Part shown: positions 1-8,722 of the stretch, piece by piece | Numbering within the stretch: position 1 is the first letter of the stretch | How the letters are laid out: each line of letters opens with the position of its first letter | Source of the DNA: Pseudidiomarina halophila | Lineage (GTDB): Bacteria; Pseudomonadota; Gammaproteobacteria; Enterobacterales; Alteromonadaceae | Direction: 5' to 3' | Assembly: GCF_003987215.1 (NCBI RefSeq) | Contig: NZ_PIPW01000001.1 | Coordinates: forward strand, 1,178,001-1,242,000 | Length of the DNA stretch: 64,000 bases | The notes under the pieces: generated by a model | The model's input: the letters and a program-made list of their open reading frames with translations, nothing else | Told to the model about the DNA's origin: nothing | Databases searched by the model: none | Translations under genes and position numbers: made by a program

Positions 1-1230
1 CATTACGGTGTCTTCGCCACCACCTCGCTTATCAGTCATCAGACTATAGTCGTTGTAGAACGTCAGATTTGAAATGGGACCTATACTGACTGGCAGACTG
101 TAAGCGATATTCGCCGTATACAATGTCGCCTTGCTCGGAATAGTATCGTAAAACGCATAAGCGCCAACCACGATTCCTTCATTTGCCATATCCATATCGT
201 AATCATACTGGCTTACCTGTCCCATAAAGGTCCAGCGGTCGACACTGTAGACACCATGAACAGCAAATGCGCTACGATCTCCGACGTCGTCGGAACCGTC
301 GTTCATTTTGCCCATTTGTCCCGACAGTCCAACTTCAAAACTACTGTCTGGACTCAGCGCATACTTACGGGCGACACGCGCCGCGAAGCTGTTAGACTCT
401 CCGACCGCCAATTCAGGGGTATCATAAATGCCCTCGCCGCTTAGGCGGACACCCAGTGGGTCGTAAGCGTAACGGTCTACCCGATCGCTGACATAACCAT
501 CAACACCACCCTGCTCATCGTTTTTAAAGAACGCGATGTCGAAATCCCACTCCGCGTCACGATAGAGGAACTTCACCCCAGCATCGTGATCGTCCTCAAG
601 ACCCACGTAGAAATTCGAGCTAAAGAAATAGTTGTTGGAATTATAAGGCGTATTACCAAAAGGTACTTTGGTGATACCGACTTGTCCCTGCCAGTTATCG
701 GTGAAGTTATACCCTACCCAGGCATGTTGCACAGATTCCATGTATTGGAACCAGCGATACTGGGCCGACAAGATCACATCACCAATGGTGCCACTATAAT
801 CGAGACGGATCAGATCGAAATCGATATCACCACCACGATCTTTATTGCCTTCGTTATAATCTTCCCAGACAAATTGCGTGCGCACCGCACCACCAATGGT
901 GATGGGTGCATTTTGCGCAGCCTCGACATCGCCCTCAAGCTGTTCAATCCGCGCCTCGAGCGCAGTATTCGAGTTGATACGCTTACGTGGCGCAACATCC
1001 TCGGCGCGTGGCGACTGCTCCAACGCGACCTCTTCGACGACATCCTCATCCTGCTCTTGTTCTGCCGCCAGTTGCGCCTCAAGGTCAGCAACCCGCTGTT
1101 GCAAACGTTGCATCTCCTGCATGACTTCCTGCAACTGCGTTGCCGTTACCTTACCGTCTGTTTGCTCCTGCGCGATAGCAGGAGCACTCAACGCAGCTCC
1201 AATACAAATTGCCAGAATTTGCTGTTTCAT
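1..1230 (-). CDS. Outer-membrane porin with N-terminal coiled coil (3' end cut by window edge)
   Basis: The frame is open from an ATG at 1230 to the window edge (410 codons). A strong Shine-Dalgarno (AGGAGGG) lies just upstream and overlaps the stop codon of the transporter gene. The product begins with a signal peptide (MKQQILAICIGAALSAPAIA, cut near residue 20). A glutamine/leucine-rich coiled-coil stretch follows at about 30-110. After that comes an aromatic, Asp/Gly-rich region with alternating beta-strand character, including WVGYNFTDNWQGQVGITKVP. The KVPFG-type segment recalls phosphate-selective porin O/P and DcaP-like porins; the exact family is uncertain. It should form a trimeric diffusion channel. 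The 9-nt gap to the BCCT gene suggests one transcript, so it may admit the same solute. The C-terminal strands lie outside the window. Confidence 0.8.
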   Translation of the reverse strand, partial: MKQQILAICIGAALSAPAIAQEQTDGKVTATQLQEVMQEMQRLQQRVADLEAQLAAEQEQDEDVVEEVALEQSPRAEDVAPRKRINSNTALEARIEQLEGDVEAAQNAPITIGGAVRTQFVWEDYNEGNKDRGGDIDFDLIRLDYSGTIGDVILSAQYRWFQYMESVQHAWVGYNFTDNWQGQVGITKVPFGNTPYNSNNYFFSSNFYVGLEDDHDAGVKFLYRDAEWDFDIAFFKNDEQGGVDGYVSDRVDRYAYDPLGVRLSGEGIYDTPELAVGESNSFAARVARKYALSPDSSFEVGLSGQMGKMNDGSDDVGDRSAFAVHGVYSVDRWTFMGQVSQYDYDMDMANEGIVVGAYAFYDTIPSKATLYTANIAYSLPVSIGPISNLTFYNDYSLMTDKRGGGEDTVM

Positions 1231-1239
1231 AGTCCCTCC

Positions 1240-3207
1240 TTAGCGCAACACGTGTAAGAAGTGCATGTGCTTGTGATAGTGGTCAATCACATCGCCAATG
1301 ACCGCATCACGCGACCAACCCAGGATGTCATAGTCCTGGCCACCCTCACGTAAGTGCACTTCAGCACGATAATATTTCTTCTCTTCCGAAATATCCGTTG
1401 GATCGTCTTCGGCATGAATGAATGCCGGTTGCACATGGCTTTGTAAATGAACCTGGTAAACGAAGTCGATCTCGTCACCATGGATCACCCGGTAAATCAG
1501 TTGGTTGCCGTTGTCTGCGCTGATTTCGACAGTTAAGCCGCTTTCCCGCATTTCGCCGGCAACCTCTTCAAAGGCTGGTTTAACGACCTTCTCAATAAAA
1601 CGTTGGCCGACCTGCAAGCTGGGGAAGTCAATTATATTATGCAAGCGTTCGCGCCAGTTCTTATTACTAACAGCTGAGCCAGTCAGATAGTTGTTCTGCA
1701 GTGCGTCTTTCTTGTGCACATCAACCCGTAGCGCTTTCACCAGACCATAAGTGGCAATCATCAGAATTATCGTAAAGGGTAAAGCACTGGCGATGGTCAT
1801 GGTTTGTAGCGCACCTAACCCTCCGGCAAGTAACAATACGATAGCAACAATACCTTCGCCACTGGCCCAGAAAATACGTTGCCATACGGGCGTATCATCG
1901 CGCCCATTAGAACACAGCATATCAACGACCATTGAACCGGAATCCGATGACGTCACGAAGAACACGATAACCATTACTGTCGCTAAGCCCGATAAGAAGG
2001 TACTAAAGGGGAATCCTTCCAGGAACGCGAACAGTGCTACCGAGACATCGTTTTGTACCATTTCGGCTAACTCTGTTGCCCCCTCATTAAGAATCATATC
2101 GATAGCGGAGTTACCAAAGAAGGTCATCCACATCAGGGTGAAACCGGCTGGCACTAACAGTACGCCAGAAACAAACTGGCGAATGGTACGGCCGCGTGAA
2201 ACCCGGGCGATGAATAGTCCTACAAAAGGTGCCCAGCTTAACCACCAACCCCAATAGAAAACCGTCCAACCACCGATCCAGTCGGTTTTTTCATAAGCGA
2301 ATAAGTTAAAGGTATTACTGACAATTTCAGATATATAAGAACCGGTATTTTGGACAAATGCCTGCAATAAAAATACTGTTGGGCCAGCAATAAGAACAAA
2401 CAATAACAACAGCACTGCCAGGCCCATGTTCAGTTCGGATAAACGACGGATGCCTTTATCCAGACCTGTGGTAACGGAAATGATTGCCAGTAATGTCACG
2501 CCGATAATCAGCATGACCTGTACCATGGTGGATACCGGGATACCAAACAGATATCCGAGACCGGAGTTAATTTGTGCGACACCATAGCCGAGCGAGGTGG
2601 CGACACCAAAGACCGTACCTATTACGGCAAATACGTCCACCACGTGCCCTATAGGGCCGTAGATGCGGTTCCCAATCATTGGGTACAAAGCAGAACGCAG
2701 GGTAAGAGGTAAACCATGGCGATAAGCGAAAAACGCCAGAATCAGTGCAACGATGGCATAAATTGCCCATGCGTGGAGGCCCCAGTGGAAGAAAGTTATC
2801 TTCATGGCCTCACGGGCGGCTTCATTGGTACCTGCTTCAGCCACCGGCGGCGATAAAAAGTGCATGACCGGCTCAGCAACACCAAAGAACATCAGACCGA
2901 TACCCATACCAGCTGAAAACAGCATTGAGAACCAGGTCAGATTGGAGTAGTCCGGTGCCGAATGATCAGGGCCCAGTTTTATGGTGCCGTAACGCGAGAA
3001 GCCGAGAAAGACGACGGTTAGCAGAATAATTGCAACGGCCATCACGTAAAACCAACTCATGTTGGTGATAATCGCGGCTTGGACAGAGGCCAGACCGCTA
3101 TCGGCGGTTTCGGGAAAAATAGTGGTAAAAAGAAGAATGATAAAGATTAGACCAGCCGCACTGTAAAAAACGGGTGGATTCAGACGTGCTTTATCGGAAG
3201 ATTCCAT
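1240..3207 (-). CDS. BCCT-family betaine/choline/carnitine transporter, BetT-like
   Basis: A 655-residue polytopic inner-membrane protein with about 12 hydrophobic segments. The BCCT signature (GWWLSWAPFVGLFIARVSRG) sits near residues 320-340, and the Gly-rich stretch GMGIGLMFFGVAEP near residue 100 matches family segments that line the substrate/Na+ site. A hydrophilic C-terminal domain of about 130 residues makes it resemble BetT-type choline/H+ symporters more than short BCCT members. Substrate cannot be read from sequence; glycine betaine or choline is the family norm and would serve osmoprotection. I chose the ATG at 3207 because GAGGAG lies 8 nt upstream. An in-frame ATG at 3240 lies upstream of the likely transcription start. 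The porin gene follows after 9 nt. Confidence 0.9.
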   Translation of the reverse strand: MESSDKARLNPPVFYSAAGLIFIILLFTTIFPETADSGLASVQAAIITNMSWFYVMAVAIILLTVVFLGFSRYGTIKLGPDHSAPDYSNLTWFSMLFSAGMGIGLMFFGVAEPVMHFLSPPVAEAGTNEAAREAMKITFFHWGLHAWAIYAIVALILAFFAYRHGLPLTLRSALYPMIGNRIYGPIGHVVDVFAVIGTVFGVATSLGYGVAQINSGLGYLFGIPVSTMVQVMLIIGVTLLAIISVTTGLDKGIRRLSELNMGLAVLLLLFVLIAGPTVFLLQAFVQNTGSYISEIVSNTFNLFAYEKTDWIGGWTVFYWGWWLSWAPFVGLFIARVSRGRTIRQFVSGVLLVPAGFTLMWMTFFGNSAIDMILNEGATELAEMVQNDVSVALFAFLEGFPFSTFLSGLATVMVIVFFVTSSDSGSMVVDMLCSNGRDDTPVWQRIFWASGEGIVAIVLLLAGGLGALQTMTIASALPFTIILMIATYGLVKALRVDVHKKDALQNNYLTGSAVSNKNWRERLHNIIDFPSLQVGQRFIEKVVKPAFEEVAGEMRESGLTVEISADNGNQLIYRVIHGDEIDFVYQVHLQSHVQPAFIHAEDDPTDISEEKKYYRAEVHLREGGQDYDILGWSRDAVIGDVIDHYHKHMHFLHVLR

Positions 3208-3242
3208 GCGTCTTACTCCTCGTGGTTTTTTTATTTCCATTC

Positions 3243-3271
3243 ATTATAGAAACTTATGCGTAAGAAGCGAA
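3243..3271 (-). promoter_or_regulatory. Promoter of the BCCT-porin transcript
   Basis: Reading the minus strand, a perfect TATAAT (3243-3248) is preceded at 17 nt by a weak -35 (TTCGCT, 3266-3271). Transcription would start near 3236, 29 nt before the ATG at 3207. It lies immediately downstream of the S10-operon terminator, so the transporter pair appears to be transcribed independently. Confidence 0.5.
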
Positions 3272-3280
3272 TTTAGATCA

Positions 3281-3311
3281 AAAAAAAGGCCCCCACGAAG
3301 GAAGCCTTTTT
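3281..3311 (-). terminator. Rho-independent terminator of the S10 operon
   Basis: On the minus strand AAAAAGGC and GCCTTTTT pair around an inner TTCC/GGGG stem with a TTCG-containing loop, followed by a run of T. It sits 24 nt after the rpsQ stop codon and before the BCCT promoter. Confidence 0.75.
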
Positions 3312-3334
3312 ATTCACAACTTGTTATCTACTAA

Positions 3335-3598
3335 TTAGATAACTTCTGCGCGCTCTACAATTTCAACAAGTGCCCAAGACTTAGTCTTAGATACTGGACG
3401 AGTTTCGCGAATAATCACGGTATCGCCAGTTTTGCACGAGTTGTCTTCGTCGTGTGCGTGTAATTTAGTAGTACGAGAAATGTACTTACCGTATACAGGG
3501 TGTTTAACCCGACGCTCAATAGCAACAGTGATAGACTTGTCCATCTTATCGCTAATTACACGACCTTGCAGAGTACGAACACGTTTTTCTTCAGCCAT
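3335..3598 (-). CDS. rpsQ: 30S ribosomal protein S17
   Basis: An 87-residue protein with the S17 pattern: [20 protein letters not shown] at the start, [19 protein letters not shown] in the middle and [11 protein letters not shown] near the end. S17 binds 16S rRNA early in 30S assembly. It is the last gene of the S10 operon and its start overlaps the rpmC stop by one base. In E. coli rplN and the spc operon follow; here a terminator and a transporter gene follow instead. Confidence 0.97.
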   Translation of the reverse strand: MAEEKRVRTLQGRVISDKMDKSITVAIERRVKHPVYGKYISRTTKLHAHDEDNSCKTGDTVIIRETRPVSKTKSWALVEIVERAEVI

Positions 3599-3789
3599 TA
3601 CGCACCTGCCTTCTGATTCAGAATTGTTTTCACACGTGCAATATCACGACGCACTTGCTTCAACATGTGAGTTTGATTCAGCTGACCAGTCGCTGCTTGC
3701 ATGCGCAGATTAAACTGCTCACGACGCAAACCCAGCAATTCTTCTTGCAGCTGCTCAACGGTTTTATCTTTAAGTTCGTTCGCTTTCAT
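3598..3789 (-). CDS. rpmC: 50S ribosomal protein L29
   Basis: A 63-residue two-helix protein starting [19 protein letters not shown] with the family [11 protein letters not shown] segment. L29 sits near the polypeptide exit tunnel beside L23 and helps form the docking site for trigger factor and SRP. It overlaps both neighbours by one base (rplP stop/rpmC start and rpmC stop/rpsQ start), indicating translational coupling. Confidence 0.97.
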   Translation of the reverse strand: MKANELKDKTVEQLQEELLGLRREQFNLRMQAATGQLNQTHMLKQVRRDIARVKTILNQKAGA

Positions 3790-4202
3790 TACATCACCGT
3801 CCGAGATACAAAGATGGTTTTGAATGGCAGCTTACGTGCCGCAAGAGTAAACGCTTCACGCGCCAGCTCTTCCGAGACACCGTCGATTTCATACAGGACA
3901 CGACCTGGCTGAATTTGAGCTACCCAGTATTCCACGTTACCTTTACCTTTACCCATCCGCACTTCAAGAGGCTTTTGAGTAATTGGCTTATCAGGGAATA
4001 CGCGGATCCAAATTTTACCCTGACGTTTAACGTGACGCGTCATGGCACGACGAGCCGCTTCGATTTGACGCGCAGTCATACGACCACGGTCAACAGCTTT
4101 CAATCCGAAAGTACCGAAGCTAACTTTGTTACCTGCTTGCGCCATACCACGGTTGCGGCCCTTATGGACCTTACGGAATTTAGTACGCTTTGGTTGTAAC
4201 AT
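3789..4202 (-). CDS. rplP: 50S ribosomal protein L16
   Basis: 137 residues, starting [20 protein letters not shown] and ending with the [13 protein letters not shown] segment typical of bacterial L16. It binds 23S rRNA near the peptidyl-transferase centre and the A-site tRNA elbow. Length equals that of E. coli L16 to within one residue. It lies 11 nt downstream of rpsC within the operon. Confidence 0.98.
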   Translation of the reverse strand: MLQPKRTKFRKVHKGRNRGMAQAGNKVSFGTFGLKAVDRGRMTARQIEAARRAMTRHVKRQGKIWIRVFPDKPITQKPLEVRMGKGKGNVEYWVAQIQPGRVLYEIDGVSEELAREAFTLAARKLPFKTIFVSRTVM

Positions 4203-4213
4203 TTAGTATCTCC

Positions 4214-4900
4214 TTACTTACGGCCTTTAGGGCGTTTGGCTGGAGCTTGTGGCTTTTCTTCGACTGGCATACCGCCCAGTACTTCACCACGGAAGACCCA
4301 AACTTTCACACCGATGATACCGTAAGTGGTATTTGCTTCAGCAGTTGCGTAATCGATATCTGCACGTAATGTGTGCAGCGGTACGCGACCTTCACGGTAC
4401 CATTCAGTACGAGCAATTTCTGCTCCACCTAAACGACCGCTAACTTCCACTTTGATACCCTTGGCGCCAAGACGCATTGCGTTCTGTACGGCACGCTTCA
4501 TAGCGCGACGGAACATAACACGACGTTCCAGCTGACCAGCAATGTTTTCCGCAACCAGTTGCGCGTCCAATTCAGGCTTACGCACTTCTGAGATGTTGAT
4601 TTGAGCTGGCACGCCAGTCAATTTTGAAACTGCTTGACGCAGCTTCTCAACATCTTCACCTTTCTTACCGATGACCACGCCTGGGCGTGCAGTATGAATG
4701 GTGACACGGATGCTCTTCGCAGGACGCTCAATAACGATGCGAGAAACTGAAGCATTGCTCAGCTGCTTGCGCAACAATTGGCGAACCTGGTGATCACTGT
4801 GCAGGTTATCGGCAAAATCTTTTGTATTCGCGAACCAGGTTGCATTCCATGGTTTGGTGATACCTAGGCGAATACCATTAGGATGAACTTTCTGACCCAT
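4214..4900 (-). CDS. rpsC: 30S ribosomal protein S3
   Basis: 228 residues with [14 protein letters not shown] at the N-terminus, a KH RNA-binding domain at about 40-110 (the GXXG loop is visible in [16 protein letters not shown]) and the C-terminal S3 domain ([20 protein letters not shown]). S3 lines the mRNA entry tunnel and contributes to ribosomal helicase activity. The C-terminus ends in a basic Pro/Lys/Arg tail. It lies 10 nt after rplV. Confidence 0.98.
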   Translation of the reverse strand: MGQKVHPNGIRLGITKPWNATWFANTKDFADNLHSDHQVRQLLRKQLSNASVSRIVIERPAKSIRVTIHTARPGVVIGKKGEDVEKLRQAVSKLTGVPAQINISEVRKPELDAQLVAENIAGQLERRVMFRRAMKRAVQNAMRLGAKGIKVEVSGRLGGAEIARTEWYREGRVPLHTLRADIDYATAEANTTYGIIGVKVWVFRGEVLGGMPVEEKPQAPAKRPKGRK

Positions 4901-4910
4901 AACTTATCTC

Positions 4911-5243
4911 CTAGCTATCTGAAACAACCACAGTAATGTGGCTGGTACGCTTTAGGATACGATCAGCACGACCTTTCGCACGAGGCTTGATGCGTTTCAT
5001 GGTAGGACCTTCGTCAACCATTACTTTTGCAACTTTAAGCTCGTCGATGTCGGCACCTTCGTTGTGTTCAGCATTCGCGATAGCTGATTCCAGCACCTTC
5101 TTCAACAGACCAGCTGCATCTTTAGGGCTGTAGTTCAGTACGTCCAGCGCTTTCGCAACTGGCAAACCGCGAATTTGGTCAGCAACCAACCGGCCTTTCT
5201 GCGGAGATAGGCGGGCGAACTTGTGAATAGCAATAGCTTCCAT
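4911..5243 (-). CDS. rplV: 50S ribosomal protein L22
   Basis: 110 residues, the usual length. The extended beta-hairpin that lines the exit tunnel corresponds to the segment around [20 protein letters not shown], where macrolide resistance changes map in other species; no deletion is evident here. Placed between rpsS and rpsC as in all S10 operons. Confidence 0.98.
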   Translation of the reverse strand: MEAIAIHKFARLSPQKGRLVADQIRGLPVAKALDVLNYSPKDAAGLLKKVLESAIANAEHNEGADIDELKVAKVMVDEGPTMKRIKPRAKGRADRILKRTSHITVVVSDS

Positions 5244-5255
5244 CTTGTGTCTCCC

Positions 5256-5534
5256 TTACCGTTTCTTCGCTTTCTTATCAGCAGCGTGGCCGCGATAAGT
5301 ACGGGTTGGTGCAAATTCACCAAGCTTGTGACCAATCATTTCGTCAGAAACGAAAACTGGCACGTGCTGGCGACCGTTATGAACAGCAATAGTAAGGCCG
5401 ATCATATCAGGGATAATCATTGAACGACGGGACCAAGTTTTAATTGGCTTCTTGTCCCCGGCTTCCAACGCTTTCTCCACCTTATTTAGCAGGTGAAGGT
5501 CAATAAATGGACCTTTTTTAAGAGAACGTGGCAT
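5256..5534 (-). CDS. rpsS: 30S ribosomal protein S19
   Basis: 92 residues beginning [16 protein letters not shown], with the conserved [19 protein letters not shown] segment and a lysine-rich tail. S19 forms the 30S head with S13 and contacts the A-site region. Spacing to rplB (16 nt) and rplV (12 nt) fits one operon. Confidence 0.98.
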   Translation of the reverse strand: MPRSLKKGPFIDLHLLNKVEKALEAGDKKPIKTWSRRSMIIPDMIGLTIAVHNGRQHVPVFVSDEMIGHKLGEFAPTRTYRGHAADKKAKKR

Positions 5535-5550
5535 GTTTAATCCTCAACTC

Positions 5551-6375
5551 TTATTTGTTGCGACGACGTACGATGAATTTATCAGTACGTTTGTTCTTAC
5601 GGGTCTTATAACCCTTAGTCGGTGTACCCCATGGGCTCACCGGATGACGACCACCTGAAGTACGACCTTCACCACCACCATGTGGGTGATCAACTGGGTT
5701 CATCGCCACACCGCGGACGGTAGGACGAACACCACGCCAGCGCGTTGCACCAGCTTTACCCAATTGACGCAGCATGTGCTCTGCGTTGCCGACTTCACCG
5801 ATGGTTGCACGACAATCCGACTGAATCCGGCGTACTTCGCCAGAACGCAGACGTAAAGTTACGTAACCGCCATCGCGAGCCAAAACCTGAACATAAGCAC
5901 CAGCTGAACGCGCCAGCTGAGCACCTTTACCAGGCTTCATTTCGATTGCGTGAACAACAGAACCTACTGGAATATTCCGTAAAGGTAATGCGTTACCCGC
6001 TTTAATCGGTGCATCTGATCCAGACTTAACCTGGTCACCAGCTTTCAAGCCCTTAGGAGCAAGAATGTAGCGACGTTCGCCGTCTGCATACAGAACCAAT
6101 GCGATATTTGCTGAACGGTTTGGATCATATTCCAAACGCTCAACTTTCGCAGGGATACCATCTTTGTCGCGTTTAAAGTCAACCAAACGGTAGTGATGCT
6201 TATGACCACCGCCGATGTGACGAACTGTAATACGACCGTTATTGTTACGACCACCTTTCTTGCTGTTTTTATCCAGCAAAGGCGCGTAAGGCTTGCCTTT
6301 ATACAGGTCTTCGTTAACCACTTTAACTACGTGGCGACGACCTGGAGACGTAGGCTTACACTTAACTAATGCCAT
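5551..6375 (-). CDS. rplB: 50S ribosomal protein L2
   Basis: 274 residues, matching the family length. [20 protein letters not shown] opens the protein and the conserved [20 protein letters not shown] segment near residues 220-240 contains the histidine implicated in peptidyl-transferase centre assembly. L2 joins the subunits and is among the most conserved ribosomal proteins. No anomaly seen. Confidence 0.99.
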   Translation of the reverse strand: MALVKCKPTSPGRRHVVKVVNEDLYKGKPYAPLLDKNSKKGGRNNNGRITVRHIGGGHKHHYRLVDFKRDKDGIPAKVERLEYDPNRSANIALVLYADGERRYILAPKGLKAGDQVKSGSDAPIKAGNALPLRNIPVGSVVHAIEMKPGKGAQLARSAGAYVQVLARDGGYVTLRLRSGEVRRIQSDCRATIGEVGNAEHMLRQLGKAGATRWRGVRPTVRGVAMNPVDHPHGGGEGRTSGGRHPVSPWGTPTKGYKTRKNKRTDKFIVRRRNK

Positions 6376-6389
6376 GTGAATTCCTCCTA

Positions 6390-6692
6390 TTACTCAGCGC
6401 CGCCGACGAAGTCGATGTCAGCACCTTCTTTAAGGGTGACATACGCTTTTTTCCAGTCACTACGCTTACCGAAGCGCATGCCTGAGCGTTTGGTTTTGCC
6501 TTTCACGTTGACAGTACGAACGCGTTCAACTTCAACCTCGAACAGTTTTTCAACTGCAGCTTTGATTTCAGATTTGTTCGCATCGGTAGCAACCTTGAAA
6601 ACAACGGTGTTGCTGGTTTCAGCTGCAACAGTTGATTTCTCAGAAACGTGAGGAGCAAGAATCACTTTAAGTAAACGTTCTTCACGCATCAT
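6390..6692 (-). CDS. rplW: 50S ribosomal protein L23
   Basis: 100 residues starting [20 protein letters not shown], close to E. coli L23. L23 is the exit-tunnel docking protein for trigger factor and SRP. Its start overlaps the end of rplD by 4 nt, so the two are translationally coupled, and rplB follows after 14 nt. Confidence 0.98.
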   Translation of the reverse strand: MMREERLLKVILAPHVSEKSTVAAETSNTVVFKVATDANKSEIKAAVEKLFEVEVERVRTVNVKGKTKRSGMRFGKRSDWKKAYVTLKEGADIDFVGGAE

Positions 6693-7294
6693 GATAATAC
6701 CTCCTCAAGTTGCTTCACCGCGTCCGCAGTCATCAGAACTTTTTCGAAAGCAATCAGGCTAACCGGATCAACGCCCTGAACATCACGTGCGTCAACCTTG
6801 TGCAGGTTGCGTGACGCTAAGAACAAGTTTTCATCAAGTTCTTTAGTCACGATTAACACGTCGTTCAAGCCCATTTCTTTCAGCTTAGCGGACAATTGCT
6901 TAGTCTTTGGTGCTTCAACACCAAAGCTCTCTACCACGACTAAACGATCCTGACGAACCAGTTCAGACAAGATGCTTTTCATCGCACCGCGGTACATTTT
7001 CTTGTTTACTTTCTGTGCGTGGTTTTGTGGTTTCGCTGCGAAAGTTACACCACCACTACGCCAGATTGGGCTGCTAGCAGTACCCGCACGGGCACGACCA
7101 GTTCCCTTTTGACGCCACGGCTTTTTGCCGCCGCCAGAAACTTCAGCGCGTGTCTTCTGTGCTTTAGAGCCCTGACGAGCACCAGCAGCATAAGCAACGA
7201 CGACCTGATGAATCAGAGCTTCATTGAACTCACGTCCAAAGGTAGCTTCGGAAACCTCAAGAGCGCCTTTTGCGTCTTTAAATGTTAATTCCAT
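6689..7294 (-). CDS. rplD: 50S ribosomal protein L4 (autogenous repressor candidate)
   Basis: 201 residues from the ATG at 7294, the same length as E. coli L4. This start has GAGGAG 7 nt upstream, whereas the ATG two codons earlier (7300) has the same motif only 1 nt away. The tunnel-lining loop is visible in [18 protein letters not shown]. In E. coli, L4 binds the S10 leader and represses transcription and translation of its own operon; the structured leader at 8308-8509 suggests the same here. Confidence 0.97.
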   Translation of the reverse strand: MELTFKDAKGALEVSEATFGREFNEALIHQVVVAYAAGARQGSKAQKTRAEVSGGGKKPWRQKGTGRARAGTASSPIWRSGGVTFAAKPQNHAQKVNKKMYRGAMKSILSELVRQDRLVVVESFGVEAPKTKQLSAKLKEMGLNDVLIVTKELDENLFLASRNLHKVDARDVQGVDPVSLIAFEKVLMTADAVKQLEEVLS

Positions 7295-7312
7295 CACCAT
7301 TCTCCTCAGACG

Positions 7313-7957
7313 TTACGCCTTTGCCTTGACTGCTGGCTTGATGATTACATCACCACCAGTAGCACCAGGGACAGCGCCGCGAATTAGCAACAAACCACGC
7401 TCAGCGTCTACACGTACAACATCAAGCGTTTGTACGGTAATTTGTTTGTTACCCATTTGGCCTGCCATTTTCTTGCCTTTGAATACCCGACCAGGAGACT
7501 GGTTTTGTCCGATAGAACCCGGTGCACGATGTGACAACGAGTTACCATGGGTAGCGTCCTGGGTACGGAAATTCCAGCGCTTAACAGCACCTTGGAAACC
7601 TTTACCTTTAGAGATGCCGGTAACGTCTACTTTTTTGGTGTCCGCGAATAATTCTACGGTAATTTCAGAACCTACTGCGAAATCATCACCTTCGCCGTCT
7701 TCCAGGCGGAATTCCCAGAGACCACGACCTGCTTCAACACCCGCTTTCGCGAAGTGACCAGCAGCTGGTTTGTTTACGCGGTTCGCTTTTTTGTCACCTG
7801 TTGTAACTTGAAGCGCACGATAGCCGTCCGTTTCCTCAGTTTTAACCTGAGTCACACGGTTTGCAGTCACTTCAATCACAGTAACAGGTACAGAAGCGCC
7901 GTCTTCTTGGAAGACACGTGTCATTCCTACTTTACGACCGACTAGACCAATAGCCAT
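7313..7957 (-). CDS. rplC: 50S ribosomal protein L3
   Basis: 214 residues. [20 protein letters not shown] starts the protein and the conserved central extension, including [16 protein letters not shown] near residue 145-160, reaches the peptidyl-transferase centre. The glutamine in that loop is the residue N5-methylated by PrmB in E. coli. L3 is an early assembly protein of the 50S subunit. It lies between rpsJ and rplD as expected. Confidence 0.98.
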   Translation of the reverse strand: MAIGLVGRKVGMTRVFQEDGASVPVTVIEVTANRVTQVKTEETDGYRALQVTTGDKKANRVNKPAAGHFAKAGVEAGRGLWEFRLEDGEGDDFAVGSEITVELFADTKKVDVTGISKGKGFQGAVKRWNFRTQDATHGNSLSHRAPGSIGQNQSPGRVFKGKKMAGQMGNKQITVQTLDVVRVDAERGLLLIRGAVPGATGGDVIIKPAVKAKA

Positions 7958-7995
7958 TGTTAAAACCTCTCGTGTGTAATCCTATTACTGCCCGC

Positions 7996-8509
<514 letters not shown>

Positions 8510-8515
8510 CGGCGA

Positions 8516-8543
8516 ATTATACAGACAAAACATAGAAAAGCAA
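8516..8543 (-). promoter_or_regulatory. S10-operon promoter
   Basis: TATAAT (8516-8521) with TTGCTT (8538-8543) 16 nt upstream on the minus strand. The -10 is followed by a GC-rich discriminator (TCGCCGCC), the arrangement associated with stringent (ppGpp/DksA) control of ribosomal promoters. The -35 hexamer overlaps the edge of the inverted-repeat element at 8541-8716. Confidence 0.7.
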
Positions 8544-8716
8544 GAGCGTTACTCGTTATTCGTACGTTCGCTTCGCTCACTGTTCGTTAATCGTTAAACA
8601 AAAAACTCTCCGCTCAGTATCAACTGAAACGGAGAGGTGGTTTTGATTATTGTTTTGTTGTTGTCGTTGCGCGTTTTTCACGAATAACGAGTAACGAATA
8701 ACGAATAACGCTCTTG
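8541..8716. repeat. Inverted-repeat intergenic element with 7-bp tandem units
   Basis: The left arm at 8541-8563 is 23 nt (CAAGAGCGTTACTCG then TTATTCGT). Its exact reverse complement occurs at 8680-8716, interrupted by a 14-nt insertion made of two copies of a 7-mer (AATAACG). Between the arms lie GTTCGCTTCGCTCAC, the dipeptidase terminator and T/G-rich sequence. The size (176 bp), terminal inverted repeats and lack of an ORF resemble a MITE or REP/BIME-type element. No second copy was noticed in this window. Mobility is inference. Confidence 0.55.
8599..8636 (-). terminator. Terminator of the dipeptidase gene
   Basis: CTCTCCG and CGGAGAG, plus inner TCAGT/ACTGA, form a near-perfect hairpin with loop ATCA at 8606-8636. 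On the minus strand it is followed by six T. A short T-run on the other side gives it some bidirectional character. It lies inside the inverted-repeat element. Confidence 0.8.
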
Positions 8717-8722
8717 AATATA

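Noticed and set aside
586-1257. A plus-strand open frame of 223 codons opposite the porin gene
   Set aside because: It lies wholly antisense to a well-supported porin frame with signal peptide and strong ribosome binding site, and its translation has no recognisable domain.
1751-2257. A plus-strand open frame opposite the BCCT gene
   Set aside because: Shadow of the transporter gene; low-complexity translation and no ribosome binding site.
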